Below the pieces are notes generated by a model. That model was not told the DNA's origin, did no database searches, and worked only from the letters and a program-made list of their open reading frames with translations. Shown here one piece after another: positions 9,145 to 18,060 of a stretch of DNA of 64,000 nucleotides. Source of the DNA: Paenibacillus alba (GTDB lineage: Bacteria > Bacillota > Bacilli > Paenibacillales > NBRC-103111). The stretch is taken from contig NZ_JABMKZ010000018.1 of assembly GCF_013204855.1 (NCBI RefSeq), positions 1 to 64,000 on the forward strand, written 5' to 3'. Position 1 is the stretch's first letter; each line of letters starts with the position of its first letter. The position numbers and the translations under genes are program-made.

Positions 9145-10032
9145 CTATTCTTTTAAGGACCCCACCATAATGCCGCTGGCAAAATGTTTCTGAAGAAACG
9201 GGTAGACGAACAGGATAGGCAAGCTTGTCACCACGACAGATGCCATCTGTACGCCCTGTACGTAAATGCTTTTGCTGTCCCTGATGGCTGCGCCGATAGA
9301 GCCGATATCCGTATTGAAATTAATCAACAGCTCTCTAAGCAGAATCTGCAAGGGCACTTTAGAAGGCGAATGGATGAATAATAAGGAGTTGTACCACTCA
9401 TTCCATCGTTCTACCGCATAAAATAAGGCAAAAGTAGCCATGAAAGGCGCCGAGATGGGAATAATGATTTTGATTAAAATATAAATATCATTGGCGCCAT
9501 CTATTTTGGCTGATTCCTCTAAGCTTTCAGGCAGCGAGTTGAAATAGTTTTTCATAATAATGAGATAGAACGTGTTGATGCCAACCGGCAAAATCATCGA
9601 GAATAGACTGTCAATTAAGCCTAAATTCTTAACTAGCAAATACCACGGGATCAAGCCTCCGTTGAAAAACATCGTGAAGATAATCATAGATAAAAATAAA
9701 TTGCGGCCAGGCAGTTGTTTTTTGGATAGCGCATAGGCGCCAGTTACGGATAGGAACATATTGAGTGAGACGCCAACCACCGTAATAAATAAAGTTACGC
9801 CTAAGGAGCTGAAAAATTGTTCCTGACTCAAAATCGTTTTATAATTGCTTAAAACAAAAGATGTTGGAAATAGATAGACCTTCTTGCTTGTAATGGCATC
9901 AAAAGATGCAAACGAGGAAATAAGTACCGTATAAAAAGGAAATAGCGAGAGAATTCCAAAAAAACCTAACAAAATATTCGGTATAACGCTCAACCATGAT
10001 CGCTGTCTCATCGAAGTTGGTGATGACCTCAC
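9145..10032 (-). CDS. ABC sugar transporter permease (LplC type)
   Basis: Inner-membrane permease with about six hydrophobic segments. The ABC permease cytoplasmic loop for ATPase contact is visible as EESAKIDGANDIYILIKIIIPIS (EAA motif). The C-terminus ends GIMVGSLKE, typical of the MalG/LplC branch. The start is placed at GTG 10032 because AAAGGAGG lies 7 bp upstream. A longer reading overlaps the previous gene and has no ribosome binding site. It partners with the LplB-type permease, whose stop is 13 bp upstream. Confidence 0.93.
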   Translation of the reverse strand: MRSSPTSMRQRSWLSVIPNILLGFFGILSLFPFYTVLISSFASFDAITSKKVYLFPTSFVLSNYKTILSQEQFFSSLGVTLFITVVGVSLNMFLSVTGAYALSKKQLPGRNLFLSMIIFTMFFNGGLIPWYLLVKNLGLIDSLFSMILPVGINTFYLIIMKNYFNSLPESLEESAKIDGANDIYILIKIIIPISAPFMATFALFYAVERWNEWYNSLLFIHSPSKVPLQILLRELLINFNTDIGSIGAAIRDSKSIYVQGVQMASVVVTSLPILFVYPFLQKHFASGIMVGSLKE

Positions 10033-10045
10033 TGTTTTTCCTCCT

Positions 10046-10996
10046 TTAAAAAAGACCCTGCTCCCCAAATTTTTTGACCACTATATTCGCAAACAGCAGT
10101 AAAAACATGCTTGCAACGGACTTGATAAGACCAGCTGCCGCCAATAACCCAAAATTGCTTCCAACGGACATCGTTGTTCGCAAAATGTAGGTGTCTACGG
10201 TGTCGCCCACTTCATAAACAGGCGAGCTGTACAAGTTGTAGATTTGATCAAAGCTAACATTCATCATGAGACCTACGGTTAAAATAAATAGAATAGCTAC
10301 CGTAGATTTAATACCAGGCCACGAGACATGGCCTATTTTCTGGAGCCCGCTTGCGCCATCCATGTCGGCAGCTTCATAGAGCTCTGGATTGATCCCTGCA
10401 AGCGCTGCCAAATAAATGATGGAGTCCCACCCGATTTCTTTCCAAATATGCGTGATATAGATTAACGGACGAAAGAACGACGGGCTCGTCAGCAGCGATG
10501 AAGATTCGAATCCGAAAAGACCGATAATCTGGTTGTAAACCCCTTGAGACCCCAAAATATTGGTAATAATTCCTCCCAAGACGACCCACGAAATAAAATG
10601 CGGAAAAGTAAATATCGTCTGGTACAGCTTTTTCATTTTTTGCCCAGCAATCTGATTGATGAGAAAAGCGAGCAGGATCGGGATGGGAAAATGGAAAATC
10701 AATTTGCCGAAGCTTATAATAATCGTATTCTTTAAAGCGTTGAGATACTGACTGTCATTCAAAATATCCTTAAAGTTCTGAATACCGCTCCAGGGACTTC
10801 CTGCAATGCCTTTGCTAAAATCGTAGGTCTTGAACGCTAGCGTCACACCATACATCGGAACATAGCAAAATATTACATACCATGTAATTACTGGTATTAA
10901 CATGATATAAAAATACTTATGGTAAAGTATTCTCTCCCATAAGCTGGATCGTTTACGAACCAGCCTGTTTACGACTAAGTTCGCTGTTGTTTCCAT
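10046..10996 (-). CDS. ABC sugar transporter permease (LplB type)
   Basis: Inner-membrane permease of 316 residues with six predicted membrane spans, the first near 30-50 (YFYIMLIPVITWYVIF). The EAA-type loop reads ELYEAADMDGASGLQKIGHVSWPGI. It begins the operon lplB-lplC-binding protein-GH20. AAGGAGG lies 6 bp before the ATG at 10996. Upstream are a direct repeat (11062-11096) that may bind the neighbouring YesN regulator and a weak cre-like site. Confidence 0.93.
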   Translation of the reverse strand: METTANLVVNRLVRKRSSLWERILYHKYFYIMLIPVITWYVIFCYVPMYGVTLAFKTYDFSKGIAGSPWSGIQNFKDILNDSQYLNALKNTIIISFGKLIFHFPIPILLAFLINQIAGQKMKKLYQTIFTFPHFISWVVLGGIITNILGSQGVYNQIIGLFGFESSSLLTSPSFFRPLIYITHIWKEIGWDSIIYLAALAGINPELYEAADMDGASGLQKIGHVSWPGIKSTVAILFILTVGLMMNVSFDQIYNLYSSPVYEVGDTVDTYILRTTMSVGSNFGLLAAAGLIKSVASMFLLLFANIVVKKFGEQGLF

Positions 10997-11013
10997 ATGA
11001 ACCCTCCTTAAGA

Positions 11014-11027
11014 TGCAACCGTTTTCT
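11014..11027 (-). promoter_or_regulatory. Weak cre-like site before the transporter operon
   Basis: AGAAAACGGTTGCA on the minus strand matches the catabolite-repression (CcpA) consensus TGWAANCGNTNWCA at all but two defined positions. It lies 18 bp upstream of the lplB-type ATG. By sequence alone this is only suggestive. Confidence 0.3.
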
Positions 11028-11061
11028 TAACATAACTTTAATCGAATTCCCGGACATGAAG

Positions 11062-11096
11062 TATAGACGATTTCCAACTTTCCTATAGACAGTTTC
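11062..11096 (-). promoter_or_regulatory. Direct repeat, candidate YesN operator
   Basis: On the minus strand GAAACTGTCTATA and GAAATCGTCTATA are spaced 22 bp (two helical turns) about 65-100 bp upstream of the permease ATG. AraC-family regulators commonly bind such direct repeats next to the promoter. A related GAAATCGTTCATA occurs in the other orientation at about 11147-11159. Binding by the adjacent YesN protein is inferred. Confidence 0.5.
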
Positions 11097-11188
11097 AGGT
11101 TCCAGAAAACCCCTATTTCATTATCGTAGAATCCTACATAGCAAATCATGAAATCGTTCATAGCTAATTTGGATTTGTTACGAAGCAG

Positions 11189-12598
11189 TTATTTATTTTT
11201 CTTTCTGAATTCAGACGGGGTCAATCCTGTCACTTTTTTAAATATGCGCGTGAAATAAAAATAATCATTAAAGCCTGACTTCTCGCTCACCTGCTGAATC
11301 GTTAAATCGGAACTCTGCAATAACGTTCCCGCGTAATCAATTCTCAGTTTGCTTATGTACTCCGTGAAATTAATGCCCATTTCTTTTTTGAATAGATGAC
11401 TTACATAATTCGGCGTTACATAAAACAATTTAGAAATCGCGTTCAAATTGATGTCTTTATAAAAGTTTTCATTCGCATATTTAGCGATCTCTCGGATCGT
11501 TTGATGTTCAATTTCCACATGGGCAGCTTGCGTAAATGAGAGAATAAACTGATTAATTTGACGCCCAAGATCGGCCAACATCTCATTCACATTCATAAAA
11601 ATGGCCGACAACTGCTCAAAGTTATCAATGTCCACGTCCATTTGCATAGAAAGTCGGTCATTCGCATAATACATGATCTGACAATAAACAAAATAAGCAT
11701 CTTTAATCGTATATTGCCCTGTCGCGAAGCAATGTGTTAGTTCCTCAAAAGCATGATCGATCAATTTCAGATCTTTCTTGACCATGGCATCTGCCATGGC
11801 GCTCAAGTAGCTTCGAAGGTCCTTAGAAGCAGAAACAAGCTGATAACAACCATTGGAGCCGGTTACAAATGGGTGAAAAGAGGAGATATTGGCAGCTTGG
11901 ACAGCTTCTTTGAGATCCTGCAGCTTAATGTTGGTCGAATAGCCTACTCCGCTATGCGGAAAGGATTTCACAGTCTCCATAAAAGCCATAAAATCGGATT
12001 GATTGATTACATAGACGATTTTGCGGGGCCCTGTTTGGAAGCTGCAATACGGAACAGCTCTTTCAATTGGAACAAGCTTGTTGTCCAAAACTTGAATCAC
12101 AGCCATATCATTTCTATCTGCATGTATGCCCTCACTGTGCAAGATGTCCTTCACTTTGTCATAGTCGGGCTCGCTTTGTCCAAACAGTAGATCGATGAAT
12201 TCCGTATCATCCTTTTTGCTTCTAGCTTCGATATTTAATCTCGCTTTTACTAAACACTCTCCGATTTCATGCTCTTCAAACGGTTTTAAACAGTAGCCGA
12301 TAGCTCCATAACGAAGCGCTTTCTGAGCATACACGAATTCCGCATGTCCGCTGGCCACAACGAACTGTACCGACGAATCCTTGCTTATTACTTTTTTGAT
12401 TAATTCCAGACCATTCATGCCTGGCATTTTAATATCGGTAATGACCAAATGCGGCTTATTCGTTTCTATGAATTCAAGCGCCTCATCCGCGCTATTCGCT
12501 TCTCCAATGATTTGAAAGCCGAATTGCTCCCAGTTTATGCTATGCTTCAAGCTCTGTACAACCCACTCTTCATCGTCCACTAATAACACTTTAAACAT
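11189..12598 (-). CDS. Response regulator, YesN type (REC plus AraC-family HTH)
   Basis: Cytoplasmic two-component transcription activator of 469 residues. The receiver domain (1-125) has the acidic pair D8-D9 and phospho-acceptor D55 in LVITDIKMPGMNG. A middle region of about 230 residues has no clear motif. The C-terminal AraC/XylS DNA-binding domain (about 370-469) reads IAKYANENFYKDINLNAISKL... and ends GLTPSEFRKKNK. The ATG follows AAGGGGGAAG. It overlaps the 3' end of the kinase gene by 8 bp, so the two are translationally coupled. Its likely target is the transporter operon starting 193 bp downstream. Confidence 0.93.
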   Translation of the reverse strand: MFKVLLVDDEEWVVQSLKHSINWEQFGFQIIGEANSADEALEFIETNKPHLVITDIKMPGMNGLELIKKVISKDSSVQFVVASGHAEFVYAQKALRYGAIGYCLKPFEEHEIGECLVKARLNIEARSKKDDTEFIDLLFGQSEPDYDKVKDILHSEGIHADRNDMAVIQVLDNKLVPIERAVPYCSFQTGPRKIVYVINQSDFMAFMETVKSFPHSGVGYSTNIKLQDLKEAVQAANISSFHPFVTGSNGCYQLVSASKDLRSYLSAMADAMVKKDLKLIDHAFEELTHCFATGQYTIKDAYFVYCQIMYYANDRLSMQMDVDIDNFEQLSAIFMNVNEMLADLGRQINQFILSFTQAAHVEIEHQTIREIAKYANENFYKDINLNAISKLFYVTPNYVSHLFKKEMGINFTEYISKLRIDYAGTLLQSSDLTIQQVSEKSGFNDYFYFTRIFKKVTGLTPSEFRKKNK

Positions 12599-14360
12599 AA
12601 GCTTCCCCCTTAAAAGGTAGATGAAAAATAACCTCTGTACCTTGATTTACCTCACTATGGAGACTTAGGCCATATGGTTCGCCGTATATGAATTTAATCC
12701 GATTTGCCACATTATTCATGCCTAAATGATGATCAGGCTTGCCGTCCCCCTCCGGCTTCTTGTTCATTGCAGCTATCCTTTCTTCACTCATTCCAACTCC
12801 GTTATCTTTCACAACCACGACCAATCGCTTCTGCGCATCGATGTCCGCCTTAATGAACAGCTTGCCTTTGGTGGCTAAGGGCTCTAGACCATGTATGATC
12901 GCATTCTCGACGATGGGCTGGAGGATCATCTTTGGAACTTTGCACGTCATCACCTGAGAATTTATGTAGATTTCAATGTCAAATCGCTCCTTAAAGCGGG
13001 CTTTTTGAATTCGTAAATAAGCGCTGACCATATTCAGCTCTTCTTGGAGCGTTACTTCCTCTGAGCCTTTGATACTGTAGCGAAAAATACGGCTTAAGTC
13101 CTGTACGATGTCTTTGATTTCATGAACGCCTTTAATCGAAGCCATTCCTTTAATCGTTTCAAAAGTGTTATACAGGAAATGCGGATTGATCTGACTTTGC
13201 AAAAAGGCTAGTTCCGCTTGCTTTTTATCAAGCTCAGCTTTATACAGCTGCACATCCGCATCGATCAAATCTTGCGTTAGCGATTCGATTTCATCGAACA
13301 TTCGGTTTAACTTGGAGGAAAGAATCGTCATTTCGAAATAGCCGTTAAGCTGGATCTCTTGTTTAAGTGAAACCGTTTGTTGGGTTCGAATACCTAGTAT
13401 GAAATTCGTCATTTGGCGAATCGGTGTAATCAGGTTGTTCATAATAAGCGTAAAGGGCACTAAGAGGATGAATACAGCGGTGAGCAGCAGATAGAACACT
13501 TTTAATCGCAAATCTCTGATTTCGGTATACAACACGTTCTCAGGAATGGCACTAATAATGGTGCCGCCGATTTCCGGAAGCTTTTCCGCTTGAACGATTT
13601 GTCTATCGCCATGTAAGGTGAGCGTGGAAGGCCCGTTTAATGCTTCAGCTGCTTGAAGAAAGCTCGAACTCCCGCCCACGGAAGCCGGATCGTTGGATGA
13701 GAAAATCTGATGATCACGGTCTAACATATAAAACTTCATCTCGTCTTTGCCTAATTTCGGCAATGAAAGCGAAGTCATTTTTTGCGCGTCGATGACTAAA
13801 TAGCAATAGCCTATTTGCTTGCCGATCGAAACCGGGTCATAAATGCCATAAACGGACACTCCGGCAATAAAAAACTTATTTCCCGGTATATTGGACCCAT
13901 AATTAATTTCTTTCAAACCTGTAATAAAGGGAGTGCTGCCAAATAAACCTTGATACCTGCTAACATATTCATTCCCTCCATAGGTGCTGAAGAAGGAGCC
14001 TGAATTTCCTACAACGATGACGTCGACAATTCCGTCTTTCATTAATCGGGCATTGTTTAAAAGCGTGCTTATTTTTTTGCTGTTTTCATATCTTTTATCG
14101 TATTCATTCTCCAGCATGTAGTCCTGCATATCTGGATTATAGGCAATATTCATCAGTATTTTATGCATGCCATTGCTATTGGAAGCAACGTCCTGCTGGA
14201 ATTGCGAGAGGATGTTTACGGTGTATTCGTTATTTTTTTTCTTAATAATGTCTTTGTTTTGGGCATAAAACACACTGAAAATAAAGATGAGCAGAATCAG
14301 CGTTGAAGCTGCGAGAAAAGCAAGTTGATTTCTTATTGTGAATTTACTGAACCACTGCAT
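12591..14360 (-). CDS. Sensor histidine kinase, YesM type
   Basis: Membrane-bound sensor of 589 residues. It has a first membrane span (about 12-34 of the mature start), an extracytoplasmic sensor domain of about 250 residues, a second span near 285-310, a HAMP-like linker, and the His_kinase domain with phospho-acceptor His in QINPHFLYNT (about H394). An HATPase domain follows with N-box LQPIVENAIIHG and G-box DNGVGMS. The ATG at 14360 is chosen because AAAGGGGGAG precedes it. The 29 extra codons upstream lack a ribosome binding site. It probably senses a sugar ligand or transporter state and phosphorylates the overlapping YesN protein. Confidence 0.92.
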   Translation of the reverse strand: MQWFSKFTIRNQLAFLAASTLILLIFIFSVFYAQNKDIIKKKNNEYTVNILSQFQQDVASNSNGMHKILMNIAYNPDMQDYMLENEYDKRYENSKKISTLLNNARLMKDGIVDVIVVGNSGSFFSTYGGNEYVSRYQGLFGSTPFITGLKEINYGSNIPGNKFFIAGVSVYGIYDPVSIGKQIGYCYLVIDAQKMTSLSLPKLGKDEMKFYMLDRDHQIFSSNDPASVGGSSSFLQAAEALNGPSTLTLHGDRQIVQAEKLPEIGGTIISAIPENVLYTEIRDLRLKVFYLLLTAVFILLVPFTLIMNNLITPIRQMTNFILGIRTQQTVSLKQEIQLNGYFEMTILSSKLNRMFDEIESLTQDLIDADVQLYKAELDKKQAELAFLQSQINPHFLYNTFETIKGMASIKGVHEIKDIVQDLSRIFRYSIKGSEEVTLQEELNMVSAYLRIQKARFKERFDIEIYINSQVMTCKVPKMILQPIVENAIIHGLEPLATKGKLFIKADIDAQKRLVVVVKDNGVGMSEERIAAMNKKPEGDGKPDHHLGMNNVANRIKFIYGEPYGLSLHSEVNQGTEVIFHLPFKGEAYV

Positions 14361-14499
14361 CCCCACTCCCCCTTTCTCCATAAAAACAGGCACTCCACAA
14401 AATGTCAGGGGCAAATTGGATGCATTTTCTCCCTGTATATGATACATTTTTTATGAAAAAGGAAGTCATCTCTAGGAGCAGACCTTACCTGCTCGTAGA

Positions 14500-14543
14500 A
14501 GAGGTTCGCAAACTCCCTCTCTAAAAAACTATGAAATGAGGAT
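14500..14543 (+). ncRNA. PreQ1 class I riboswitch controlling queF
   Basis: AGAGGTTCGCAAACTCCCTCT (14500-14520) gives the P1 stem AGAGG/CCTCT with a C-containing loop. It is followed directly by the A-rich tail CTAAAAAACTA (14521-14531), the hallmark of the compact preQ1-I aptamer. The GAGG ribosome binding site at 14538 lies right behind it, so control of translation is likely. A separate perfect hairpin GAGCAG/CTGCTC (14475-14494) sits just upstream. The regulated gene, queF, makes preQ1, which fits feedback. Confidence 0.88.
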
Positions 14544-14549
14544 TTACCC

Positions 14550-15050
14550 ATGTCAGTTGGAAGAAGCAATGAAGATTTGAAAGAGATTACCCTTTTGGGC
14601 AATCAAGGAACTCAGTATGTATTCAGCTATAACCCTGCGGTGTTGGAAGCTTTTGACAACAAGCATCCGAACCGAGATTATTTTGTGAAATTTAATTTCC
14701 CCGAGTTTACCAGCTTGTGTCCTGTAACTGGACAGCCTGACTTCGCCACACTCTATATCTCCTATATTCCGAATATCAAAATGGTGGAGAGTAAATCCCT
14801 TAAGCTGTACTTGTTCAGCTTCCGGAATCACGGCGATTTCCATGAGGATTGTGTCAATATTATTATGAATGATCTGATTGCTCTCATGGACCCTCGGTAT
14901 ATCGAAGTGTGGGGGAAATTCACACCACGCGGCGGCATTTCTATTGATCCTTACTGCAACTGGGGTCAGCCAGGCACGAAGTTCGAAGCGATGGCTGAGC
15001 ACCGCTTGATGAACCACGATCTATATCCGGAGAAAATTGATAATCGTTAA
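14550..15050 (+). CDS. queF: NADPH-dependent 7-cyano-7-deazaguanine reductase
   Basis: Reduces preQ0 to preQ1 in queuosine biosynthesis. The 166-residue length is that of the short, unimodular QueF type. The nucleophilic Cys is in [13 protein letters not shown] (C57), with the general acid Asp at D64. The substrate-binding [21 protein letters not shown] stretch begins at E80. The ATG at 14550 lies just downstream of a preQ1-I riboswitch and GAGG. It stands alone here without queCDE; a + strand terminator follows at 15104. Confidence 0.96.
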   Translation: MSVGRSNEDLKEITLLGNQGTQYVFSYNPAVLEAFDNKHPNRDYFVKFNFPEFTSLCPVTGQPDFATLYISYIPNIKMVESKSLKLYLFSFRNHGDFHEDCVNIIMNDLIALMDPRYIEVWGKFTPRGGISIDPYCNWGQPGTKFEAMAEHRLMNHDLYPEKIDNR

Positions 15051-15103
15051 TTATGAGATTACGAGATAGATGGAGATAGATGGAAGTAGATGGACCTATA
15101 TGG

Positions 15104-15128
15104 ACCTAGCCGATGGCTAGGTTTTTTA
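15104..15128 (+). terminator. Terminator after queF
   Basis: CCTAGCC GAT GGCTAGG followed by TTTTTTATG. Just before it, 15062-15103 repeats the short motif AGATAGATGGA with variations. Confidence 0.8.
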
Positions 15129-15188
15129 TGTTTTTTTGGCAGTTGGCTGTGAGACGGCTAAGAAGGTGGGCTTGCCTGCGACAGCGGA

Positions 15189-15860
15189 GACTGCCAAAAA
15201 AGCAGGCTCACTCACGGAAACCACCATTCCCAGCTCTTCCTCGGGCTGAGACTGCCAAAAAGGCAGGCTCGCTCGCGCAAACCACCATTCCCAGCTCTTC
15301 CTCCGTCCGAGACTGCCAAAAAGGCAGGCTCACTCACGCAAACCACCATTCCCAGCTCTTCCTCCGTCCGAGACTGCCAAAAAGGCAGGCTCGCTCGCGA
15401 AAACCACCATTCCCAGCTCTTCCTCCGTCCGAGACTGCCAAAAAGGCAGGCTCGCTCGCAAAAACCACCATTCCCAGCTCTTCCTCGGGCCGAGACTGCC
15501 AAAAAAGCAGGCTCGCTCGCGCAAACCACCATTCCCAGCTCTTCCTCGGGCCGAGACTGCCAAAAAGGCGGGCTCGCTCACGCAAACCACCATTCCCAGC
15601 TCTTCCTCCGTCCGAGACTGCCAAAAAGGCAGGCTCGCTCACGCAAACCACCATTCCCAGCTCTTACTCCGTCCGAGACTGCCAAAAAGGCGGGCTCGCT
15701 CACGCAAACCACCATTCCCAGCTCTTCCTCGGGCCGAGACTGCCAAAAAGGCGGGCTCGCTCACGCAAACCACCATTCCCAGCTCTTCCTCGGGCCGAGA
15801 CTGCCACAAAGGCAGGCTCCCGCCACTACCGGCAGTCCTCGCTCGCTCGCGCAGCATTCC
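15189..15860. repeat. 61-bp tandem repeat, ten full copies plus a degraded eleventh
   Basis: The unit starts GACTGCCAAAAAGGCAGGCTC and continues with CGCTCGCGCAAACCACCATT and CCCAGCTCTTCC. Unit starts are at 15189, 15250, 15311, 15372, 15433, 15494, 15555, 15616, 15677, 15738 and 15799, an exact 61-bp period. Each unit carries a small hairpin CTGCC-AAAAA-GGCAG. The unit ends are either CGGGCCGA or CCGTCCGA, in the order G,C,C,C,G,G,C,C,G,G, which suggests expansion by block duplication. As 61 is not a multiple of three, the long open frames across it are translation artefacts. It lies between convergent queF and the DUF421 gene. Confidence 0.95.
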
Positions 15861-15872
15861 CAAGCAGCAACG

Positions 15873-16562
15873 CTACTTCAATTGATAAAAAAGGCCGCTG
15901 TCGTCCGACCATTCCGCATAAAGCACCCGCTCATGATGCGCGATACCGCTAAGCTGCAAAAGCTGCTGCAGCCACTGGGCATTGCGCCCAAGACGTCTCA
16001 ATGCGTCCTCGTTGATGCTGCCGTTCTCAATGATGCTTTCGGGAAGGCACACTTTGGTCTGCTGCGCTTTGGCATCACCGCTTAAGCTGTTCGGATCCTT
16101 TTGACGCAGCACACTGATACTGCCGTTTGTCTCGAACAAGGCGTAGGCGACTTCCCGCAGGGAGAACACATTGTTTTCACGAAGCAGCATGCCCAATTGT
16201 GCAAAATCAAGGTTATTTCGTTTCATCGCCTTGAAATCGATCACCCCATCGCGGATGACTAAATCAGGTGTCCCAGCTGCGTAGCGAGAAAGCCATGGCA
16301 TGGAAGCAATAAACTTCTCCAAGCCAAGCGCCAGGAGCGTCCAAACAACTAAAGCAAAAACAAGATGGCTGAGATGCACCTCAGGGTCATAAATCGTATT
16401 CCCCACTAATTCACTTAGCATTAAGGAAGAGACAAAATCAAAAGCTGTCAGTTGGGAAATCTCTTTCTTCCCCAGAAGCCGAGTCATGATCAATAGTCCA
16501 ATCAAAGCGACAACGAGCTTTATAGCGATTGTGATGTACAAGTTGTTATCGATCTTGATCAC
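15873..16562 (-). CDS. DUF421 (YetF/YrbG-like) membrane protein
   Basis: Membrane protein of about 229 residues with three hydrophobic segments in the first 100 residues. The family signature region GKKEISQLTAFDFVSSLMLSE follows the second segment. A soluble C-terminal domain begins near TPDLVIRDGVIDFKAMKRNNLDFAQLGMLLRENN, which in this family forms a YetF-like cap. The molecular function is unsettled. The start is uncertain: GTG at 16562 lies immediately after AAGGA, which is tight. It ends 13 bp before the 61-bp repeat array. Confidence 0.85.
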   Translation of the reverse strand: MIKIDNNLYITIAIKLVVALIGLLIMTRLLGKKEISQLTAFDFVSSLMLSELVGNTIYDPEVHLSHLVFALVVWTLLALGLEKFIASMPWLSRYAAGTPDLVIRDGVIDFKAMKRNNLDFAQLGMLLRENNVFSLREVAYALFETNGSISVLRQKDPNSLSGDAKAQQTKVCLPESIIENGSINEDALRRLGRNAQWLQQLLQLSGIAHHERVLYAEWSDDSGLFYQLK

Positions 16563-16699
16563 TCCTTGGATCGTTGATTTTCTTGTGTCTAGTTTTCTTC
16601 AAGAGAAAGAATTTTCCTTTATTTCTCGGTAAGATTTATGAGAATCGTTTAGAGGCAGGTTTTAACGGGAACCTTAACCGTATCCTCCCCCTTGTAGTC

Positions 16700-16746
16700 A
16701 AAAAAGCTATGACATCGCGGCATGCTTCACCGTTACGTCATAGCCT
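16700..16746 (-). terminator. Terminator after the AlkD-like gene
   Basis: On the minus strand GCTATGAC...GTCATAGC closes a 23-nt loop and is followed by TTTTTTGAC. Confidence 0.8.
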
Positions 16747-16751
16747 CTTAT

Positions 16752-17459
16752 TTAGCAAATGCACGTCTTTTTCTTTTTTCCGATTCTGCCCATTGCCTCT
16801 ACTTTGTGAAGATATGCGCTAGCTAGAGGTACCTTGCACGCGGTTTGGCCGACAGCCACCTGTACGCCGCCAATCTCAGCCGCCACTTCGAGGGCAAGCT
16901 TAGAAAGCGGCTCGCAATACGTTCCTACGATAATGACGAAGCTGTTCATGGTATATCTTACCCGGTTTCGTTCTGTATGAATCGTGGTCCTTGCCTGCTC
17001 CAACAAACTAGCAATCTCGTGGAGATCAAGCTTCTCATCCGGTGTCACGCTAATATAATTGGCATAGGTACTCCAGCCGCAAGTAGCCAGCAATTCATTC
17101 GGAGATTGCAGCCATTCACGGGCTAGCTCCAGCGCGCTGCTGCTTTCTGCCGCCACTCCTGCTACGGTATATTCGGTCAGCATGTACCAATTGGCTTGTC
17201 CTGCCCAAAGCTGAAGCTCCGCTTTCGTCATCGTTTTGGGATCGATAGAGAGCCCTGCCAAATACATCGCATCCGTATTGCCTGAAGCGTAGAGTGCGAG
17301 CGCCAGCTCTCGGTCCTTTTTCACAACCTTAACCAGCTTCTTCAGATCGCCCACTTTCACCCCATACAAAGGCTCCCGCGCGCCATGCCGCAAAAATGTT
17401 TTCTTCGTTTGCTCGCTGCCAAGCTGCGCTAAATGCTCCATTACCTCTTCAAGTGTCAT
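16752..17459 (-). CDS. DNA alkylation repair protein (AlkC/AlkD-type HEAT repeat family)
   Basis: Predicted DNA glycosylase for alkylated bases, built of HEAT-like helical repeats. The N-terminus reads MTLEEVMEHLAQLGSEQTKK and continues RHGAREPLYGVKVGDLKKLVK, typical of this family. Helical pairs follow, with ALELAREWLQSPNELLATCGW in the middle and GGVQVAVGQTACKVP near the end. Start chosen at ATG 17459 because GGTAGGTGAG precedes it. The C-terminus is basic (GKKKKTCIC). It is not clearly in an operon with its neighbours. Confidence 0.87.
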   Translation of the reverse strand: MTLEEVMEHLAQLGSEQTKKTFLRHGAREPLYGVKVGDLKKLVKVVKKDRELALALYASGNTDAMYLAGLSIDPKTMTKAELQLWAGQANWYMLTEYTVAGVAAESSSALELAREWLQSPNELLATCGWSTYANYISVTPDEKLDLHEIASLLEQARTTIHTERNRVRYTMNSFVIIVGTYCEPLSKLALEVAAEIGGVQVAVGQTACKVPLASAYLHKVEAMGRIGKKKKTCIC

Positions 17460-17570
17460 AGGCTCACCTACCAAGCATCTGTTTTCCGTATCGTAACATA
17501 ATCCAGTTTTTGAGGCTAATTCTGGACAATAAGGTTCGCCAGCGATGTTTACTTTTGTAAATAATCATTA

Positions 17571-18026
17571 TTATAATTCTTTTGCCATTACGATATTCGT
17601 TTCTTTATAGCCTAACTTTTCGTATAAACCACGAGCAACTTGGTTATGAGCAAAGACATGAAGTCCTATACTCTTGATGCCAATTTCTCTTCCCACCTTT
17701 TCTATATCTTCCATCGCTTGCTTGCCAAATCCTTGCCCTCGGTAATCTTCCCTAATTTTAATATCGTAGATAAACCCTTTGTTGTTTGGTTTCACTGCAA
17801 GCCAAATCATTCCAACCTCTTGGCCATCAGAACGTATTGTAAATAGTTTGTTATCCGTGGTTTTTTCGCCATCAGGCAAAAGGAGTGCATATTGTTCTGT
17901 TGCCTTACTAATAGATTCCTGTTCATTCCAATTACCAGATTGAACATTGCTTTTTGCATAGCTATTAATAGCAGAATAAAGATACTCCTGGAATTCAGTC
18001 GAATTCATTAAATCTAATGCAATCAT
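17571..18026 (-). CDS. GNAT-family N-acetyltransferase
   Basis: Predicted acetyl-CoA-dependent acetyltransferase of 151 residues. The acetyl-CoA loop is seen as IREDYRGQGFGKQAMEDIEK (R-G-Q-G-x-G), followed by the GLHVFAHNQVARGLYEKLGY segment typical of motif B. The substrate is unknown. AGGAGAGGGAG lies before the ATG. It starts 34 bp after the stop of the nucleotidyltransferase-like gene, on the same strand, so the two may be co-transcribed. Confidence 0.92.
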   Translation of the reverse strand: MIALDLMNSTEFQEYLYSAINSYAKSNVQSGNWNEQESISKATEQYALLLPDGEKTTDNKLFTIRSDGQEVGMIWLAVKPNNKGFIYDIKIREDYRGQGFGKQAMEDIEKVGREIGIKSIGLHVFAHNQVARGLYEKLGYKETNIVMAKEL

Positions 18027-18060
18027 TTTTCTCCCTCTCCTTCTCCTGATGTTTATTGAG

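Noticed and set aside
15113..15952. Long open frames on both strands across the 61-bp repeat (up to 279 codons)
   Set aside because: The period is not a multiple of three, several frames are open at once, and the peptides are just the repeat read in rotating frames. No ribosome binding site or family similarity.
5217..16680. Shared CGTTTAGAGG(T/C)AGGTTT at about 5217 and 16646, each near a hairpin with GGGAACC
   Set aside because: Only about 16 bases match and the rest differs. It could be a fifth repeat family but two short matches are not enough.
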